Part shown: positions 10,451-20,905 of the stretch, in pieces | Numbering within the stretch: the stretch's first letter is position 1 | Layout of the letters: every line of letters starts with the position of its first letter | NCBI GenBank assembly: GCA_026168455.1 | Contig: CM047426.1 | Coordinates: 64,122,488-64,186,487 of the forward strand | Length of the DNA stretch: 64,000 nucleotides | Direction of reading: 5' to 3' | Source: Theocolax elegans | Lineage: Eukaryota; Arthropoda; Insecta; Hymenoptera; Cerocephalidae | Translations under genes and position numbers: made by a program | The notes under the pieces: generated by a model | Databases searched by the model: none | Seen by the model: the letters and a program-made list of their open reading frames with translations, nothing else | What the model was told of the DNA's origin: nothing

Positions 10451-12703
10451 AAGAAATGGACCTTAAAGATGGTTAAGTTTAAAGATGTAGGGAAGCAATA
10501 GACTGGTACATAAGTGAAAACGTATATTTACTTCTATGTACAAACTTATTACTAAGTGAATTGGTGTAATGAATAATTTATTAATTGACTCTCGAGGCCG
10601 TTAAGCGACGCAGGCTCGACGTGCCTTTTTCCGAAGACACGACGTATTCCGAAGATCCCCTGTCTCGCCCTGACGCGAGCAACACCGCGGCTACTCGATT
10701 CGCCTTAGGTCCTCGCGCGTGGAGCGAAGGAGTACACTAAAGATAGAGGGAGAAAGAGATATCGCGATGACACTAACATGAGCGCGTACTTTAACGATAT
10801 TCTTAACATTCTGCCCGACAATGCTTTATCGATATAAAGTATTAAAAAAGCCTTTTATATGCGCTCTATCGCGTTAAATCTTAAGGGGATGCCATACTTG
10901 AATTCAATCCTACTATGCCGACACCCGTATATTACATGCACTATTTCTCCTATTACTATTATTTAATACAATGACAAACTATAAACGCAGTGGAGGCATA
11001 TTTGTAATGCATGTATTACATAAATTATAAGTACAAAAGTTTGAATTATGTTAAAATGCTCTTAGAAATTGAAAAATACGACCTCATACATAACCTCTCT
11101 TAGTTAACAGGCAACCAGGATTAGATTGAATTTTATAAAAACTGGATAATTTTCTAACAAATACAGTGCAGACGCACAATTTCACGATATTGATAAATGT
11201 TGGAATACTAAAAAAAACAGTCAAAAGTGCACGACGAAGAAAAAAATTGAAAAATACGATTGATACAAAGACGTTGGGAAGCTCGTACTACATATTTACG
11301 ATGAAAATAAACATAGATTGCAATTAAAAACAACAAAAAACGAAGTAGAGGCAATATTGTACATTAATGTAGAATCATTTTTCAGTAAAATATAGAAGAA
11401 TACATAACAGATTAAAAAATTAAACGAAAAATAAAAACGATATACATTCTTTCTAAAAATGTATAATTTAGCAGACGGAAGAGTAAGAAATACTTTAGCT
11501 ACGTAGTTTGAAAAAGAATCAATAGGTGGCGATGCTAAACGTTTCCGCACAAATAGACGACGGATTCTATACGAGGTGTGAGCAACGATTCGGGCCGTCT
11601 GCAGCTCGCACCTCCTATATTTTCAAATACATTGTATTATGCCGACTCTAATGTTAAATCCAATATTTATTTAATTACAATTATTTATATTATTGACAGC
11701 TTGAGGACGGGGTAGAGGCATATTAATAATAAACATTTTAAGTGTAAATTTGAAAAATTAGAATTTAATCATAAACGCTCTCAGTATACAGCAACATACT
11801 CGATAGAAAGTGCGTGCAACGATTCGGGTTGCCTATATATCCGTGCAAGTAAAACCATTCGTGCGCTTAAAACCTAGGAAGCTAGTCGAGCCGGCAGGAC
11901 GGTAAATTCGACCAGCCTCGTAGATTCTTATATATTTACATATATATATATATATATATATATTACTATTCCTTCACGGAAATACAGACAGCCCTAATCG
12001 TTGCACGCTCTATAGAGTCTCCTATGAAATCCTATAGAGTCTAGTTACTGTTTTAAACAAGATCTTGATTTATTCGCGAACACAAGTATGACTTACACTT
12101 TATGGGGCAACAATCGACATTCTTTTTCATAAATTAGATATAAATTACGTAGGACAGTAATTCTATAAATTATCAAAATTACAGAGGCCAGAGTCGCCAA
12201 ACAGTACAGAACAGTTCTTAAGAGTTGAATTAGAGTTAAATCATTTAACTACTCTAAGTGATAGAGTTAAAAATTAACTCTAAAGGTAGAGTAAGAAAAG
12301 TAACTCTATTAGAGCTAAATTTAACATGTTTTTATTTACACGAGAATTATCGGAGGTATTTTTTGTTATAAATAAAATATTTAATCTTTTATAACTAGGC
12401 AAACGTAGTATTTATTAAATCACACTTGTGCAATGATAGCCTCATTGTTATAATTCGAAATAAATGAATAATTCATCCAGGCTACGCTAATACATATCTT
12501 GAGGACCTACATACCTATTTTACCTATATTTAACAAGAATATAAAATGACGTAATACAATAATTTTCAACAATTATGGGTTAAAAATGAACAAGAAACAT
12601 AATTAAAATAACGATTCGATACGAGAAGCTGCGCACGCCACAGCACTCTAAACTACTTAACTCCAGTTAATTATCAACAACAAATGTCTACCAAAAAATA
12701 GTC
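10451..12703. other. Gene-free, degenerate repeats
   Basis: No coding region supported. A GC-richer patch at 10590-10740 is unassigned. The word GCAACGATTCGGG occurs at about 11583 and 11818, with a similar inverted word near 12000. AGAGTTAA-type words are iterated at 12215-12320. A (TA)n tract lies at about 11939-11962. Related motifs at 10900-11000 and 11635-11730 (TATGCCGAC...GAGGCATATT) suggest an old dispersed repeat. Confidence 0.45.
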
Positions 12704-13150
12704 CTAAAAAGGGTTGCCATTCCATATTTTTTTACTAACATTGTTAATTTTAATAAAATCATTAATTTTTTGTGAATTAACTCGTTTAGCATTACGCAAT
12801 GCTCAACCAATAGAACGTATTAGATAAAAATTTGTTGTTAATAACAATGGCTTAAATGCAAATAGTAAATTAAAATCAGTATCTTCTTTAAACATTAATT
12901 GTGATTGAATTGCTATTCTTTGAATTCAAAAATTACTATCATTTATTAACTTAAATAAATATTGATCTCTAACACTAATATTATTGTTACTAAATATAAG
13001 AACACCAATAATATTATCAAAATAATCAGTAGTATCTCATCAAATATTATGCTTAATTATCGATAAAAGCCAATCTAAGTCATTAAAACTTAAGTTTTTC
13101 TTTCATCAAAGATTTAAAAATTCCATTGCTGTATATTGAAATTCACGATT
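12704..13150 (-). pseudogene. AlkD-family DNA alkylation repair fragment, UGA=Trp code
   Basis: Read on the minus strand with TGA as Trp, the frame stays open for 148 codons from the gap edge to a TAG at 12704-12706. It spells an AlkD-like (HEAT-repeat, PF08713-type) DNA glycosylase: REFQYTAMEFL near the start, NIWWDTTDYFDN at residues 35-46, WIQRIAIQSQL at 75-85, and RSIGWALRNAKR at 112-123. Six in-frame TGA codons (residues 15, 16, 37, 38, 75, 116) include those at the family's conserved Trp positions (WWDT, W-x-R-x-A, GWALR). The codons are extremely AT-rich. In the standard code the frame is destroyed. The N-terminal part is missing at the N gap, and the last roughly 10 residues look unlike the family. 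UGA=Trp plus AlkD points to a Mollicutes source such as Spiroplasma. Insertion versus chimeric contig cannot be decided here. Confidence 0.8.
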
Positions 13151-13250
13151 NNNNNNNNNNNNNNNNNNNNNNNNNNNNNNNNNNNNNNNNNNNNNNNNNN
13201 NNNNNNNNNNNNNNNNNNNNNNNNNNNNNNNNNNNNNNNNNNNNNNNNNN
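13151..13250. other. Assembly gap (100 N)
   Basis: One hundred unknown bases, a conventional length for a gap of unknown size. It directly follows the AlkD-like fragment, so sequence to its right need not be adjacent in the real genome. Confidence 0.99.
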
Positions 13251-13849
13251 TTTGTTTTTGTTTTGGTAAAATTAGAATTTACATCAATAGTTTTAAGGCA
13301 AATAAAGCATGTGCAGCTTGGCACAAATTGGAATTCTTTCTTATAAAAAAGAAAATATGCCCTGTACATCAAGCCTGAAGCTATCAAACATCAACACACG
13401 TGTGCAAGTATCCGTGGCATGTTAAAAGTGCACATAGCACTGAAAGTGGATAAAAAGGTAGACATACAACAAGGAAAAAAATTATTATTGCAGTTCATGG
13501 ATAATATCCGAGTTTTCACGTTATCCATACACTATTTACCGTAATGTATAAGTTCGTGTGCATGTTGGCCAGAACGGACTAGCAGACTGACGAGTACCGT
13601 CGATTCGTGCGTTCCGGCAGATTCCGTTCCAGTGTATGAAACTATGAATCGCCGGCTTTCTCGACCTCGTCCGCTCGTTGCTCGGTACTGCGGCAGTCAG
13701 CACTAGCACTCGTCGTTTGGGTCACCGTTCACTGTGAAACAAATCCTATTGTAGACGTACGTGGAGATAGTAATGCAAAATTTTAATTTAATTTAGTTAA
13801 GACTGCAGTCTATGTAATTTACATTACCTTGTATACGAATATTGTTATC
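13251..13849. other. Unassigned sequence right of gap
   Basis: Host-like base composition returns, with a GC-richer patch at 13560-13740. No continuation of the AlkD reading is visible on the minus strand, and no other gene is supported. Confidence 0.4.
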
Positions 13850-14200
13850 GATCCGCTACAGTACAGTTACGGTCGATTTGAAACAGAAGCAGAGGCGTTT
13901 AATGCTTTGATCTGTGCGAAGGTGAATTGCTGCTCGTCTCCCCACGTAAACTTCACGTTTTTCTTACTTAAACGTGTTAATGGCTCCGCTATCGTAGCGA
14001 AATCTTCTAAGAATTTTACAGTATTATTTTGGTACAGTTTGCGATAATTTGTTATTACAAGTCCTCTTGCTAATGATTGGGGTAGTTGGAACCTGGTCTA
14101 CTCGCTCCTCTTATACGCATTCCTGTCGTCCCGCTTGTTATTACGGTTACGGTTTCGCCCAAATTTTGTTGTCGACGTAGGCGATTTGTTACCATTACCC
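13850..14200 (-). pseudogene. Gypsy remnant with internal deletion
   Basis: At 14045-13895 the minus strand matches the end of the gypsy RT in this window (LEDFATLAEPLTKL ... KKNVKFEWGEEQQFAFEQIKAL region), with scattered substitutions. Immediately to the right, at 14070-14110, the sequence matches the gag/pol junction area at 62.51-62.55 kb. In the long copy those two blocks are about 1.4 kb apart, so this remnant has lost the intervening protease and most of the RT. Confidence 0.65.
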
Positions 14201-14251
14201 TTTAAAAAAATAGAAAAGCAGAATATAGAAATATAAGGGATAAAATTTATT

Positions 14252-14311
14252 AAATAGTTATCGTAATGTGAGGTGCAGATGGTAGCGAGTCACAAAGAAA
14301 GAAAAGCACAG
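14252..14311 (-). repeat. Copia LTR, truncated (copy A)
   Basis: About 60 bp matching the left edge of the LTRs at 15249 and 18079, starting at AATAGTTATCG. It is joined directly to the copia integrase tail at 14312, so most of this LTR and the RT/RNase H region next to it have been deleted. Confidence 0.7.
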
Positions 14312-15248
14312 TTTCTTCTTGCAAGAGTCTGTAACCCTTTCCGACTTCCTCAGACTGCGAAATGTTGGGTAAATCCAGAAGCAATGGTGCAGCATTCTGT
14401 ACTACTTTTTGGTTGTTGCTGGCAGGTCTATCAACGAATGTCACATCCCTGGATTCGATAATTTTTCTGGTTTCTGGATCATATAACCTATAATTCCGCG
14501 AATCGTCCTGATAGCCAACAAAGATGACCTTTGTAGCTTTCTTGTCAAGTTTTCTAAGCAAGATTTTGGGTATGTGCACAAATGCACTTGCGCCAAACAT
14601 TCGGAGGTGACTGTAATCGGGTTTCTTGCCGAACCAGATTTCAAATAGGGTCACGTTTTGTTTCTCGTGGCTGTCATATTAAACAAGTAAACGGCGGTGC
14701 TCACTGCCTCTGCCCACAGAAAATTATGGACTTCCGCTTGAATCAACATAGTCCGTGCTGATTCGACGATAGTGCGATTATCCCTCTCACTCCGGCCGTT
14801 TTGCTCCGATGTATATGGCGCAGTGCATTCGTGTTTAATCTCTTTTCAGCCATCAACTTTTCATCATTTCGTTTCGATACTCCTTGCCATTGTCGCAACG
14901 GAGGATTTTTATAGACCGATTAAATTTATAATACAATAATCGTTCGAACACTTTAAACCTATCTAGAACATCGGATTTATGTTTCAATGAAATATATGTT
15001 CTAAAACATGAAGCGTCGTCCTTGAATATACGTAGAATCTTGCACCAACCAAAGAGTCGATCTGCATCGGGCCACATACATCGGTGTGAACGAATTCGCC
15101 AGGCTGCCATTCGCGACGTTCATGGTTTGAGTGGAATGGAAGTCTATCGTCTTTCCCATCTGACACGCTTCACACGGGGAATCGGTGTTTCCGCTGATGC
15201 TCAATCCCTGCACAAAACTTACTTTGTTGCACCTGAATAGTTGCACCA
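14312..15248 (-). pseudogene. Copia integrase, duplicated partial copy
   Basis: Nearly identical to 17135-18078: the same integrase core and C-terminal region (FEIWFGKKPDYSHLRMFGA, KKATKVIFVGYQDD, CDNGKEYRNEMM), but with extra small indels that break the frame into several pieces. It is followed on its right by the shared LTR. Together with the right-hand copy it forms a tandem array that shares one LTR, as left by unequal recombination between LTR elements. Confidence 0.8.
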
Positions 15249-15521
15249 AAATAGTTATCGTAATGAGAGGTGCAGATGGTAGCGAGTCACAAAGAAAGGA
15301 AAACACACAGACAATGATTGTGTATAATGTGTATATTTCACTTGGATTATAATTAGCAAGGAGGTATAATAATTATAATGTACAAGGAGGTCTTGTCGGC
15401 ATGACGCGCCGTAGTCAACTGAACCGCTGGAACATTTTTGTCGTGATCACAGTGTTGCCATTCTCACTTTCAATTAGTATATATGAAAATATAAAGTGTC
15501 ATATTCCAATATTCTCGCTCA
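15249..15521 (-). repeat. Copia LTR shared by two tandem segments (copy B)
   Basis: About 273 bp, nearly identical to 18079-18341. On the minus strand it begins near TTGGAATATGACAC and ends near CGATAACTAT. It serves as 3' LTR of the right-hand segment and as 5' LTR of the left-hand duplicated integrase segment. Exact terminal dinucleotides are unclear because canonical TG...CA ends are not evident. Confidence 0.75.
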
Positions 15522-16400
15522 CTAAATATTTTCTATTAAGCATTCGATAAACCTATTAAGGTACATAGTTTTTTCAACCTATCGCGAGTTAATGCCTTTG
15601 TAAAAATGTCCGCGAGTTGAAGTTCGCTTGGAATATATGTTACATTGATTTCACCGTTTTCATATTTATCGCATAAATTGAAATTGTATTTCTATGTGCT
15701 TTGTACGACGGTGAAACACAGGGTTCTTAATTAGTTGAATCATGCTTTGGTTATCAATGTTTAACATTACCGTTTTTTCGCTCGCATATCCTATGTCTTT
15801 TAATAGTTGTTTGAGCCACATTGTTTCTCTTACTGCTGCAATGGCAGCAACGTCTTCCGTCTCTGTTGAACTTAGTGTAACTATCTTCTGTCGTTGGGAA
15901 TTCCATGATACAAGACCACCGCACAATGTAAATAGATAACCTGAGGTTGATTTTCGCGTGAGTATGTCACCGGCGTAGTCAGAATCGCAGTAAGCTTTAA
16001 GGTCAAATGAACTCCCGCTGCTTTTATACGCTATTCCGAGTTGAATAGATCCTTTCAAATATCTCAAAATTCGCTTTGCACATTCCCAATGTTTTACATT
16101 GTGATTTTCTAAAAACCTACTCAAGTAATTTACAGCGTACAAAATATCCGGGCGTGTTACCATACATAAATAAGTCAACGAACCGATTAGTTCCCTATAT
16201 GGATGTCTCTCATCCTTCTGATCATGCTTCTGCGCCAAGGCAACATCTGCACCTTTCTCAATAGGAGTGCAAGCTAATTTTGAATCAGTCATGTTAAACC
16301 GGTTAATCATCTTTACGATATAGTCGCTCTGGTGCAGAAACATGGTCCCTTTCATTCTGTCACGCTTTATACATACACTTGCAAAAATATCGGATTCGCA
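15522..16400 (-). pseudogene. Copia RNase H and 3' end of RT
   Basis: A 229-codon frame (16355-15666) covers the end of the copia RT (FLHQSDYIVKMINRF, YRELIGSLTYL, TRPDILYAVNYLSRF) and RNase H, with acidic residues visible in AYCDSDYAGD, SSTETE and NIDNQS and the late TKHIEI motif. This is the typical copia end of pol. It is separated from the upstream RT frame by stops or a frameshift near 16355-16410, so the polyprotein is not intact. Confidence 0.85.
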
Positions 16401-16994
16401 GACGGTTATTTAGAATCTCTCTTTCAAGATATCAATTACATAATTTAAAATATTACAATCTTTTGTCAATATAAGAACGTCGTCTACAAATGAAACAATA
16501 TATACATTTGTGCCTTTTACGTCGCCTACAAAAATCGAGTTTTCCGCGTTACAGACAGTAAATTTGTATTTTTCGAGAAAAGATCTGAAGGTATCACTCC
16601 AGCATCGAGAAGCTTGCTTTAAACCGTAAAGAGCCTTGTTTAGCTTGCAGACTTTATTTTTCTGGACTACTAAGCCATCTGGCACCTCCATGTAGATTTC
16701 TTCCTTCAGATTGCCATAGAGAAAGGCCGGTGCAAAGGTTTCCTTATAGTCCAGCTCGTATAGTTGCTTGTAGTCTCTTGCACACAATCTTGTCTTGTAC
16801 CGCTTGGTCTTCCCTCCTTTTGCATTCTGGAGCTTGAACATCCACTTGGAATCAATCGGTACGCGATCGCTTACACGGTTCACAAATGTTCAAGTGTTAT
16901 TAGTTTTGTGGGCCTGAAGCTCCTCGGCTACGGCTTCTTTCCATTTTTCAGCTGCGCATCCTGTTACAGCTTCGCTGAAGGATAATGGCTCCAA
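16401..16994 (-). pseudogene. Copia reverse transcriptase with internal deletion
   Basis: The frame 16883-16410 contains PIDSKWMFKLQ, RYKTRLCARDYKQ, YKETFAPA, then directly FLYGNLKEEIYMEVPDGL, LNKALYGLKQASRCW and IVSFVDDVLIL. The catalytic FVDD box is present. In copia RTs a stretch of about 30 residues, carrying the first catalytic Asp just before AFLYG, separates FAP from FLYG; here it is absent. That in-frame deletion would make the enzyme inactive. A stop separates it from the integrase tail frame at 16995. Confidence 0.85.
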
Positions 16995-18078
16995 TCACTC
17001 TACGACGTTGGCTTCAAATCTGTCAGGTTTCTTTAGATTTCTTCGTTCTCTCAGCTGACGTGGTTCACTCGATGTGAAGACTTTCATATCTTTTGACTTG
17101 CCTTTTTGTGATTTATCGTTGCTGCTGGCCTCATTAGTTTCTTCTTGCAAGAGTCTGTAACCCTTTCCGACTTCCTCAGTCTGCGAAATGTTGGGTAAAT
17201 CCAGAAGCAATGGTGCAGCATCCTGTACTACTTTTTGGTTGTTGCTGGCAGGTCTATCAACGAATGTCACATCCCTGGATTCGATAATTTTTCTGGTTTC
17301 TGGATCATATAACCTATAATTCCGCGAATCGTCCTGATAGCCAACAAAGATGACCTTTGTAGCTTTCTTGTCAAGTTTTCTAAGCAAGATTTTGGGTATG
17401 TGCACAAATGCACTTGCGCCAAACATTCGGAGGTGACTGTAATCGGGTTTCTTGCCGAACCAGATTTCAAATAGGGTCACGTTTTTGTTTCTCGTGGCTG
17501 TCATATTAAACAAGTAAACGGCGGTGCTCACTGCCTCTGCCCACAGAAAATTATGGACTCCGCTTTGAATCAACATAGTCCGTGCTGATTCGACGATAGT
17601 GCGATTATCCCTCTCACTCCGGCCGTTTTGCTCCGATGTATATGGCGCAGTGCATTCGTGTTTAATCTCCTTTTCAGCCATCAACTTTTCATCATTTCGT
17701 TTCGATACTCCTTGCCATTGTCGCAACGGAGGATTTTTATAGACCGATTAAATTTATAATACAATAATCGTTCGAACACTTTAAACCTATCTAGAACATC
17801 GGATTTATGTTTCATGAAATATATGTGTCTAAAACATGAAGCGTCGTCCTTGAATAATACGTAGAATCTTGCACCAACCAAAGAGTCGATCTGCATCGGG
17901 CCACATACATCGGTGTGAACGAATTCGCCAGGCTGCCATTCGCGACGTTCATGGTTTGAGTGGAATGGAAGTCTATGCGTCTTTCCCATCTGACACGCTT
18001 CACACGGGGAATCGGTGTTTCCGCTGATGCTCAATCCCTGCACAAAACTTACTTTGTTGCACCTGAATAGTTGCACCA
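16995..18078 (-). pseudogene. Copia integrase (two frames)
   Basis: The 5' part (frame 18136-17681) has the zinc-finger tail (PCEACQMGK), the core start DVCGPMQIDSLVGARFYV, KDDASCF and CDNGKEY. The 3' part (17726-16995) continues with TAPYTSEQNGRSERDNRTIV around the catalytic Glu and ends in a long linker. The two overlap in different frames near 17690, so there is one frameshift. Gag and protease are missing: the LTR at 18079 joins directly to the region just before the integrase. Non-autonomous, internally deleted element. Confidence 0.85.
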
Positions 18079-18341
18079 AAATAGTTATCGTAATGAGAGG
18101 TGCAGATGGTAGCGAGTCACAAAGAAAGGAAAACACACAGACAATGATTGTGTATAATGTGTATATTTCACTTGGATTGTAATTAGCAAGGAGGTATAAT
18201 AATTATAATGTACAAGGAGATCTTGTCGGCATGACGCGCCGTAGTCAACTGAACCGCTGGAACATTTTTGTCGTGATCACAGTGTTGCTATTCTCACTTT
18301 CAATTAGTATATATGAAAATATAAAGTGTCATATTCCAATA
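18079..18341 (-). repeat. Copia LTR (copy C, 5' on minus strand)
   Basis: About 263 bp, almost identical to 15249-15521, closing the right side of the copia unit. Flanking sequence to the right (AAAATTAGTG) differs from that right of copy B, which fixes the LTR outer edge at about 18341. Confidence 0.8.
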
Positions 18342-18344
18342 AAA

Positions 18345-18640
18345 TTAGTGAAGGGAAGTTGTTGTATTAGGCGAGAGGCGGATATGACAAATTAGTGGTT
18401 CATGATTTTTGTGCGAGGAGGGAGATAGGTTAAGGAAGTGGGTGACTGACGAGCAGATAAGCGAGCGGCGAATGAAATGAAACATCATGTACAATGAAAT
18501 GATGAGCCAGGTAAGAAGGGGATTTATAACGGATAATATTGAAAGAGATGGAACCATTGCAGAGGGCTCTTCTGGACCCAACCGACAGCCTGATTCAAGA
18601 CGGTAGAGTGTAACCTGAGCTCGTCATGGTATATTACTCT
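18345..18640 (-). pseudogene. Non-LTR retrotransposon 3' fragment
   Basis: The minus strand resembles the C-terminal RT tail and 3' UTR found at 6.11-6.42 kb; shared words include GTGCGAGG.GGGAGATAGGT. Only a short Ser/Leu/His-rich frame survives. It is a 5'-truncated relic of the same non-LTR family. Confidence 0.45.
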
Positions 18641-19048
18641 AAACGGATTGGACATAGGTGTTAAGTATCCGGTGCAGTAAAATAAGAACTTTATTGAGCT
18701 TTTGCTGGTCTGATGAGATAAAGTGCGACGACAAAACCGAAGTAATTAATAATATAGAGAGAAAATATTGAATATAGAATATAGAATATAGAATTTAGAA
18801 TATAGAATATAGAAGATAGATAAATAAATTTTTTTTTAAATAAATTAATATTTTTATCGGTCTTACAGTCAATTATATGGGCAATCAGATTGCCCCTACT
18901 TATAATCACCCCCGAAGAATCTATAAAAATAAAAATAAAAAATATAAAATATAAAAAATAAAAACACTAACTAAACATAAAAACAAATTATTAATAAAGC
19001 AATCTGACTGCCCCCCTGCACCAAAAATCTACTAACCCCAAATATGAT

Positions 19049-19088
19049 GTCCGACGTTTCGAGCTCGCTGCTGCTCCTCATCAGGGAC
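19049..19088 (-). ncRNA. Hammerhead ribozyme-like motif in PLE tail
   Basis: Minus strand: GTCC, then the CTGATGA core, a short GAGC/GCTC hairpin with one bulged G, GAAAC, GTC, then GGAC. This fits a minimal hammerhead: stem I GTCC/GGAC, core CUGANGA and GAA, a very short AC/GU stem III, cleavage after GUC. Hammerheads with tiny stem III are known from Penelope-like elements. Confidence 0.65.
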
Positions 19089-19185
19089 TGAAATGAAAAT
19101 CTATTCTACACGATATTTAAACCCTCAAAAAAAGCCTCCCCACTCCAAGGACCCACCCTAAATAAATTCACACCAATAAACTAAG

Positions 19186-20349
19186 CTAAGTTAAGATAGG
19201 ATGATAAATCTTATTTAATTTACTTGACTCTAACATTAAATTAACATTCTTATCATTCTTAAATATATGAATATTCTCAAGACTTTCTCTTTTAAATTTA
19301 TTCATAATATTTTGTTCTAAAATTTCTACATTTTTAAAATCAAATGAATGAACAAAATCTAAACAATGCTCCTTCAAACCTGATGTGACAGATACTTTCC
19401 TCAAACTATATTTATGTTCATAAATTCTCTTTTTCATATATCTACTAGTTTGACCAATGTAACATTTATCACAATCAACACAATTTATTTTATAAACAAC
19501 TCCAGATTTATCATCCTTTCTATCTATATCCTTACAATTATTAAACAGAAAACTTAAATTATTAATATTTCTAAAGAAAACTTGAATATCTAGTTTTTTA
19601 AATTCTTTTCTTATTCTTTCAGATAAACCTCTAACATACGGTATAACATCAAATGCATCAATTTTAATATCTACTCTAACTTTTAATTTACTATTATAAA
19701 TTTGATTCACTCTCTCTTCAATCACTCTATTAATCAAATCTATCGGATAATTATTATTAACAAAAGTTTTTTTAACTAAATCTAAATTTACTTTTCTAAA
19801 ATCACCGTGTGACAGTCCAACGGCACGGTCAATAACACCTTTCAACGCACCAATCTTGCCACTGAACTGGTGATGAGAATGGAAATTTAAAAATCTACCC
19901 GACCAAGTAGGCTTTCTATACCAATTTAATTTAACTTTATTTTTATCATCTCTAATAACTTTAATATCTAAAAAATTTAATTCTTTATCAATCTCAACCT
20001 CTACTGTAAATTTAATTCTATCATGAATTGAATTAAAAACATCAACCATTTCACCAACAAAACATTCAGGTACTATCGTAAAGATGTCATCAACAAATCT
20101 ACTAAAAATCATTGGTTCAAAACTCAATTTCGACAAAGCAATACCCTCTAACTTTTCCATCACTAAATTAGCTATTACAGGTGACAACGGTGATCCCATT
20201 GGGCATCCATATCCCGGTTCATAAAAATCTTTATCAAAAGAAAAAAATGTATTATTAAATACTAAATTAAGTGCTTTGGTAAATTCACTAATATCTAAAA
20301 TAGTATATAAACTAATATCTGACCATTTTTCTATTATTATATCATTCAC
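19186..20349 (-). CDS. Penelope-like RT/GIY-YIG endonuclease (5' truncated)
   Basis: 387 codons open without interruption. RT motifs: GCPMGSPLSPVIANLVMEKL (about residues 48-67) and RFVDDIFTIVPE (about 85-96), with the catalytic DD. The linker runs through YVRGLSERIRKEFKKLD. The C-terminal GIY-YIG nuclease starts at SGVVYKINCVDCDKCYIGQT and includes KRIYEHK and a late Glu. The N-terminal third of a normal PLE protein, including the first catalytic Asp block (SFDVVSLF in family 2), is missing because of 5' truncation, so it should be inactive as RT. The start shown is only the first usable codon in the truncated frame. Confidence 0.85.
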   Translation of the reverse strand: MNDIIIEKWSDISLYTILDISEFTKALNLVFNNTFFSFDKDFYEPGYGCPMGSPLSPVIANLVMEKLEGIALSKLSFEPMIFSRFVDDIFTIVPECFVGEMVDVFNSIHDRIKFTVEVEIDKELNFLDIKVIRDDKNKVKLNWYRKPTWSGRFLNFHSHHQFSGKIGALKGVIDRAVGLSHGDFRKVNLDLVKKTFVNNNYPIDLINRVIEERVNQIYNSKLKVRVDIKIDAFDVIPYVRGLSERIRKEFKKLDIQVFFRNINNLSFLFNNCKDIDRKDDKSGVVYKINCVDCDKCYIGQTSRYMKKRIYEHKYSLRKVSVTSGLKEHCLDFVHSFDFKNVEILEQNIMNKFKRESLENIHIFKNDKNVNLMLESSKLNKIYHPILT

Positions 20350-20355
20350 AAAATC

Positions 20356-20866
20356 TAATTAAAAATGTAGAAATTTTAGAACAAAATATTATGAATAAAT
20401 TTAAAAGAGAAAGTCTTGAGAATATTCATATATTTAAGAATGATAAGAATGTTAATTTAATGTTAGAGTCAAGTAAATTAAATAAGATTTATCATCCTAT
20501 CTTAACTTAGCTTAGTTTATTGATGTGAATTTATTTAGGGTGGGTCCTTGGAGTGGGGAGGCTTTTTTTGAGGGTTTAAATATCGTGTAGAATAGATTTT
20601 CATTTCAGTCCCTGATGAGGAGCAGCAGCGAGCTCGAAACGTCGGACATCATATTTGGGGTTAGTAGATTTTTGGTGCAGGGGGGCAGTCAGATTGCTTT
20701 ATTAATAATTTGTTTTTATGTTTAGTTAGTGTTTTTATTTTTTATATTTTATATTTTTTATTTTTATTTTTATAGATTCTTCGGGGGTGATTATAAGTAG
20801 GGGCAATCTGATTGCCCATATAATTGACTGTAAGACCGATAAAAATATTAATTAATTTAGTTATAC
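20356..20866 (+). mobile_element. Penelope-like family 1, inverted 3' copy
   Basis: About 510 bp that is the near-exact reverse complement of 18841-19320: the last codons of the nuclease, the 3' UTR, the hammerhead motif and the terminal ATTAAT. It faces away from the minus-strand copy, so the pair forms a head-to-head palindrome, an arrangement often seen after PLE insertion. Confidence 0.85.
20608..20647 (+). ncRNA. Hammerhead ribozyme-like motif in PLE tail
   Basis: Plus-strand copy of the 19049-19088 motif: GTCC (20608-20611), CTGATGA (20612-20618), stem II to 20635, GAAAC (20636-20640), GTC (20641-20643), GGAC (20644-20647). All core positions of a hammerhead are conserved and stem I has four Watson-Crick pairs. 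Confidence 0.65.
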
Positions 20867-20905
20867 TACAGTCGACATAAGTAATATTTTATTAAATTTT
20901 TTTCT

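Larger units (their letters stand above)
18841..20355 (-). mobile_element. Penelope-like element, family 1, minus-strand copy
   Basis: Contains the frame 20349-19186 and about 345 bp of 3' tail. It is 5'-truncated at 20355, where it meets an inverted copy of its own 3' end (20356-20866). The tail includes a hammerhead-like motif at 19049-19088 and ends in ATTAATATTTTTATCGG read from the flank side. The same tail closes the copy at 45.33 kb, which defines the 3' terminus. Confidence 0.85.

Noticed and set aside
13106..13387. Frames running through the gap (X residues)
   Set aside because: They cross 100 unknown bases; only the left part is meaningful, and then in another genetic code.
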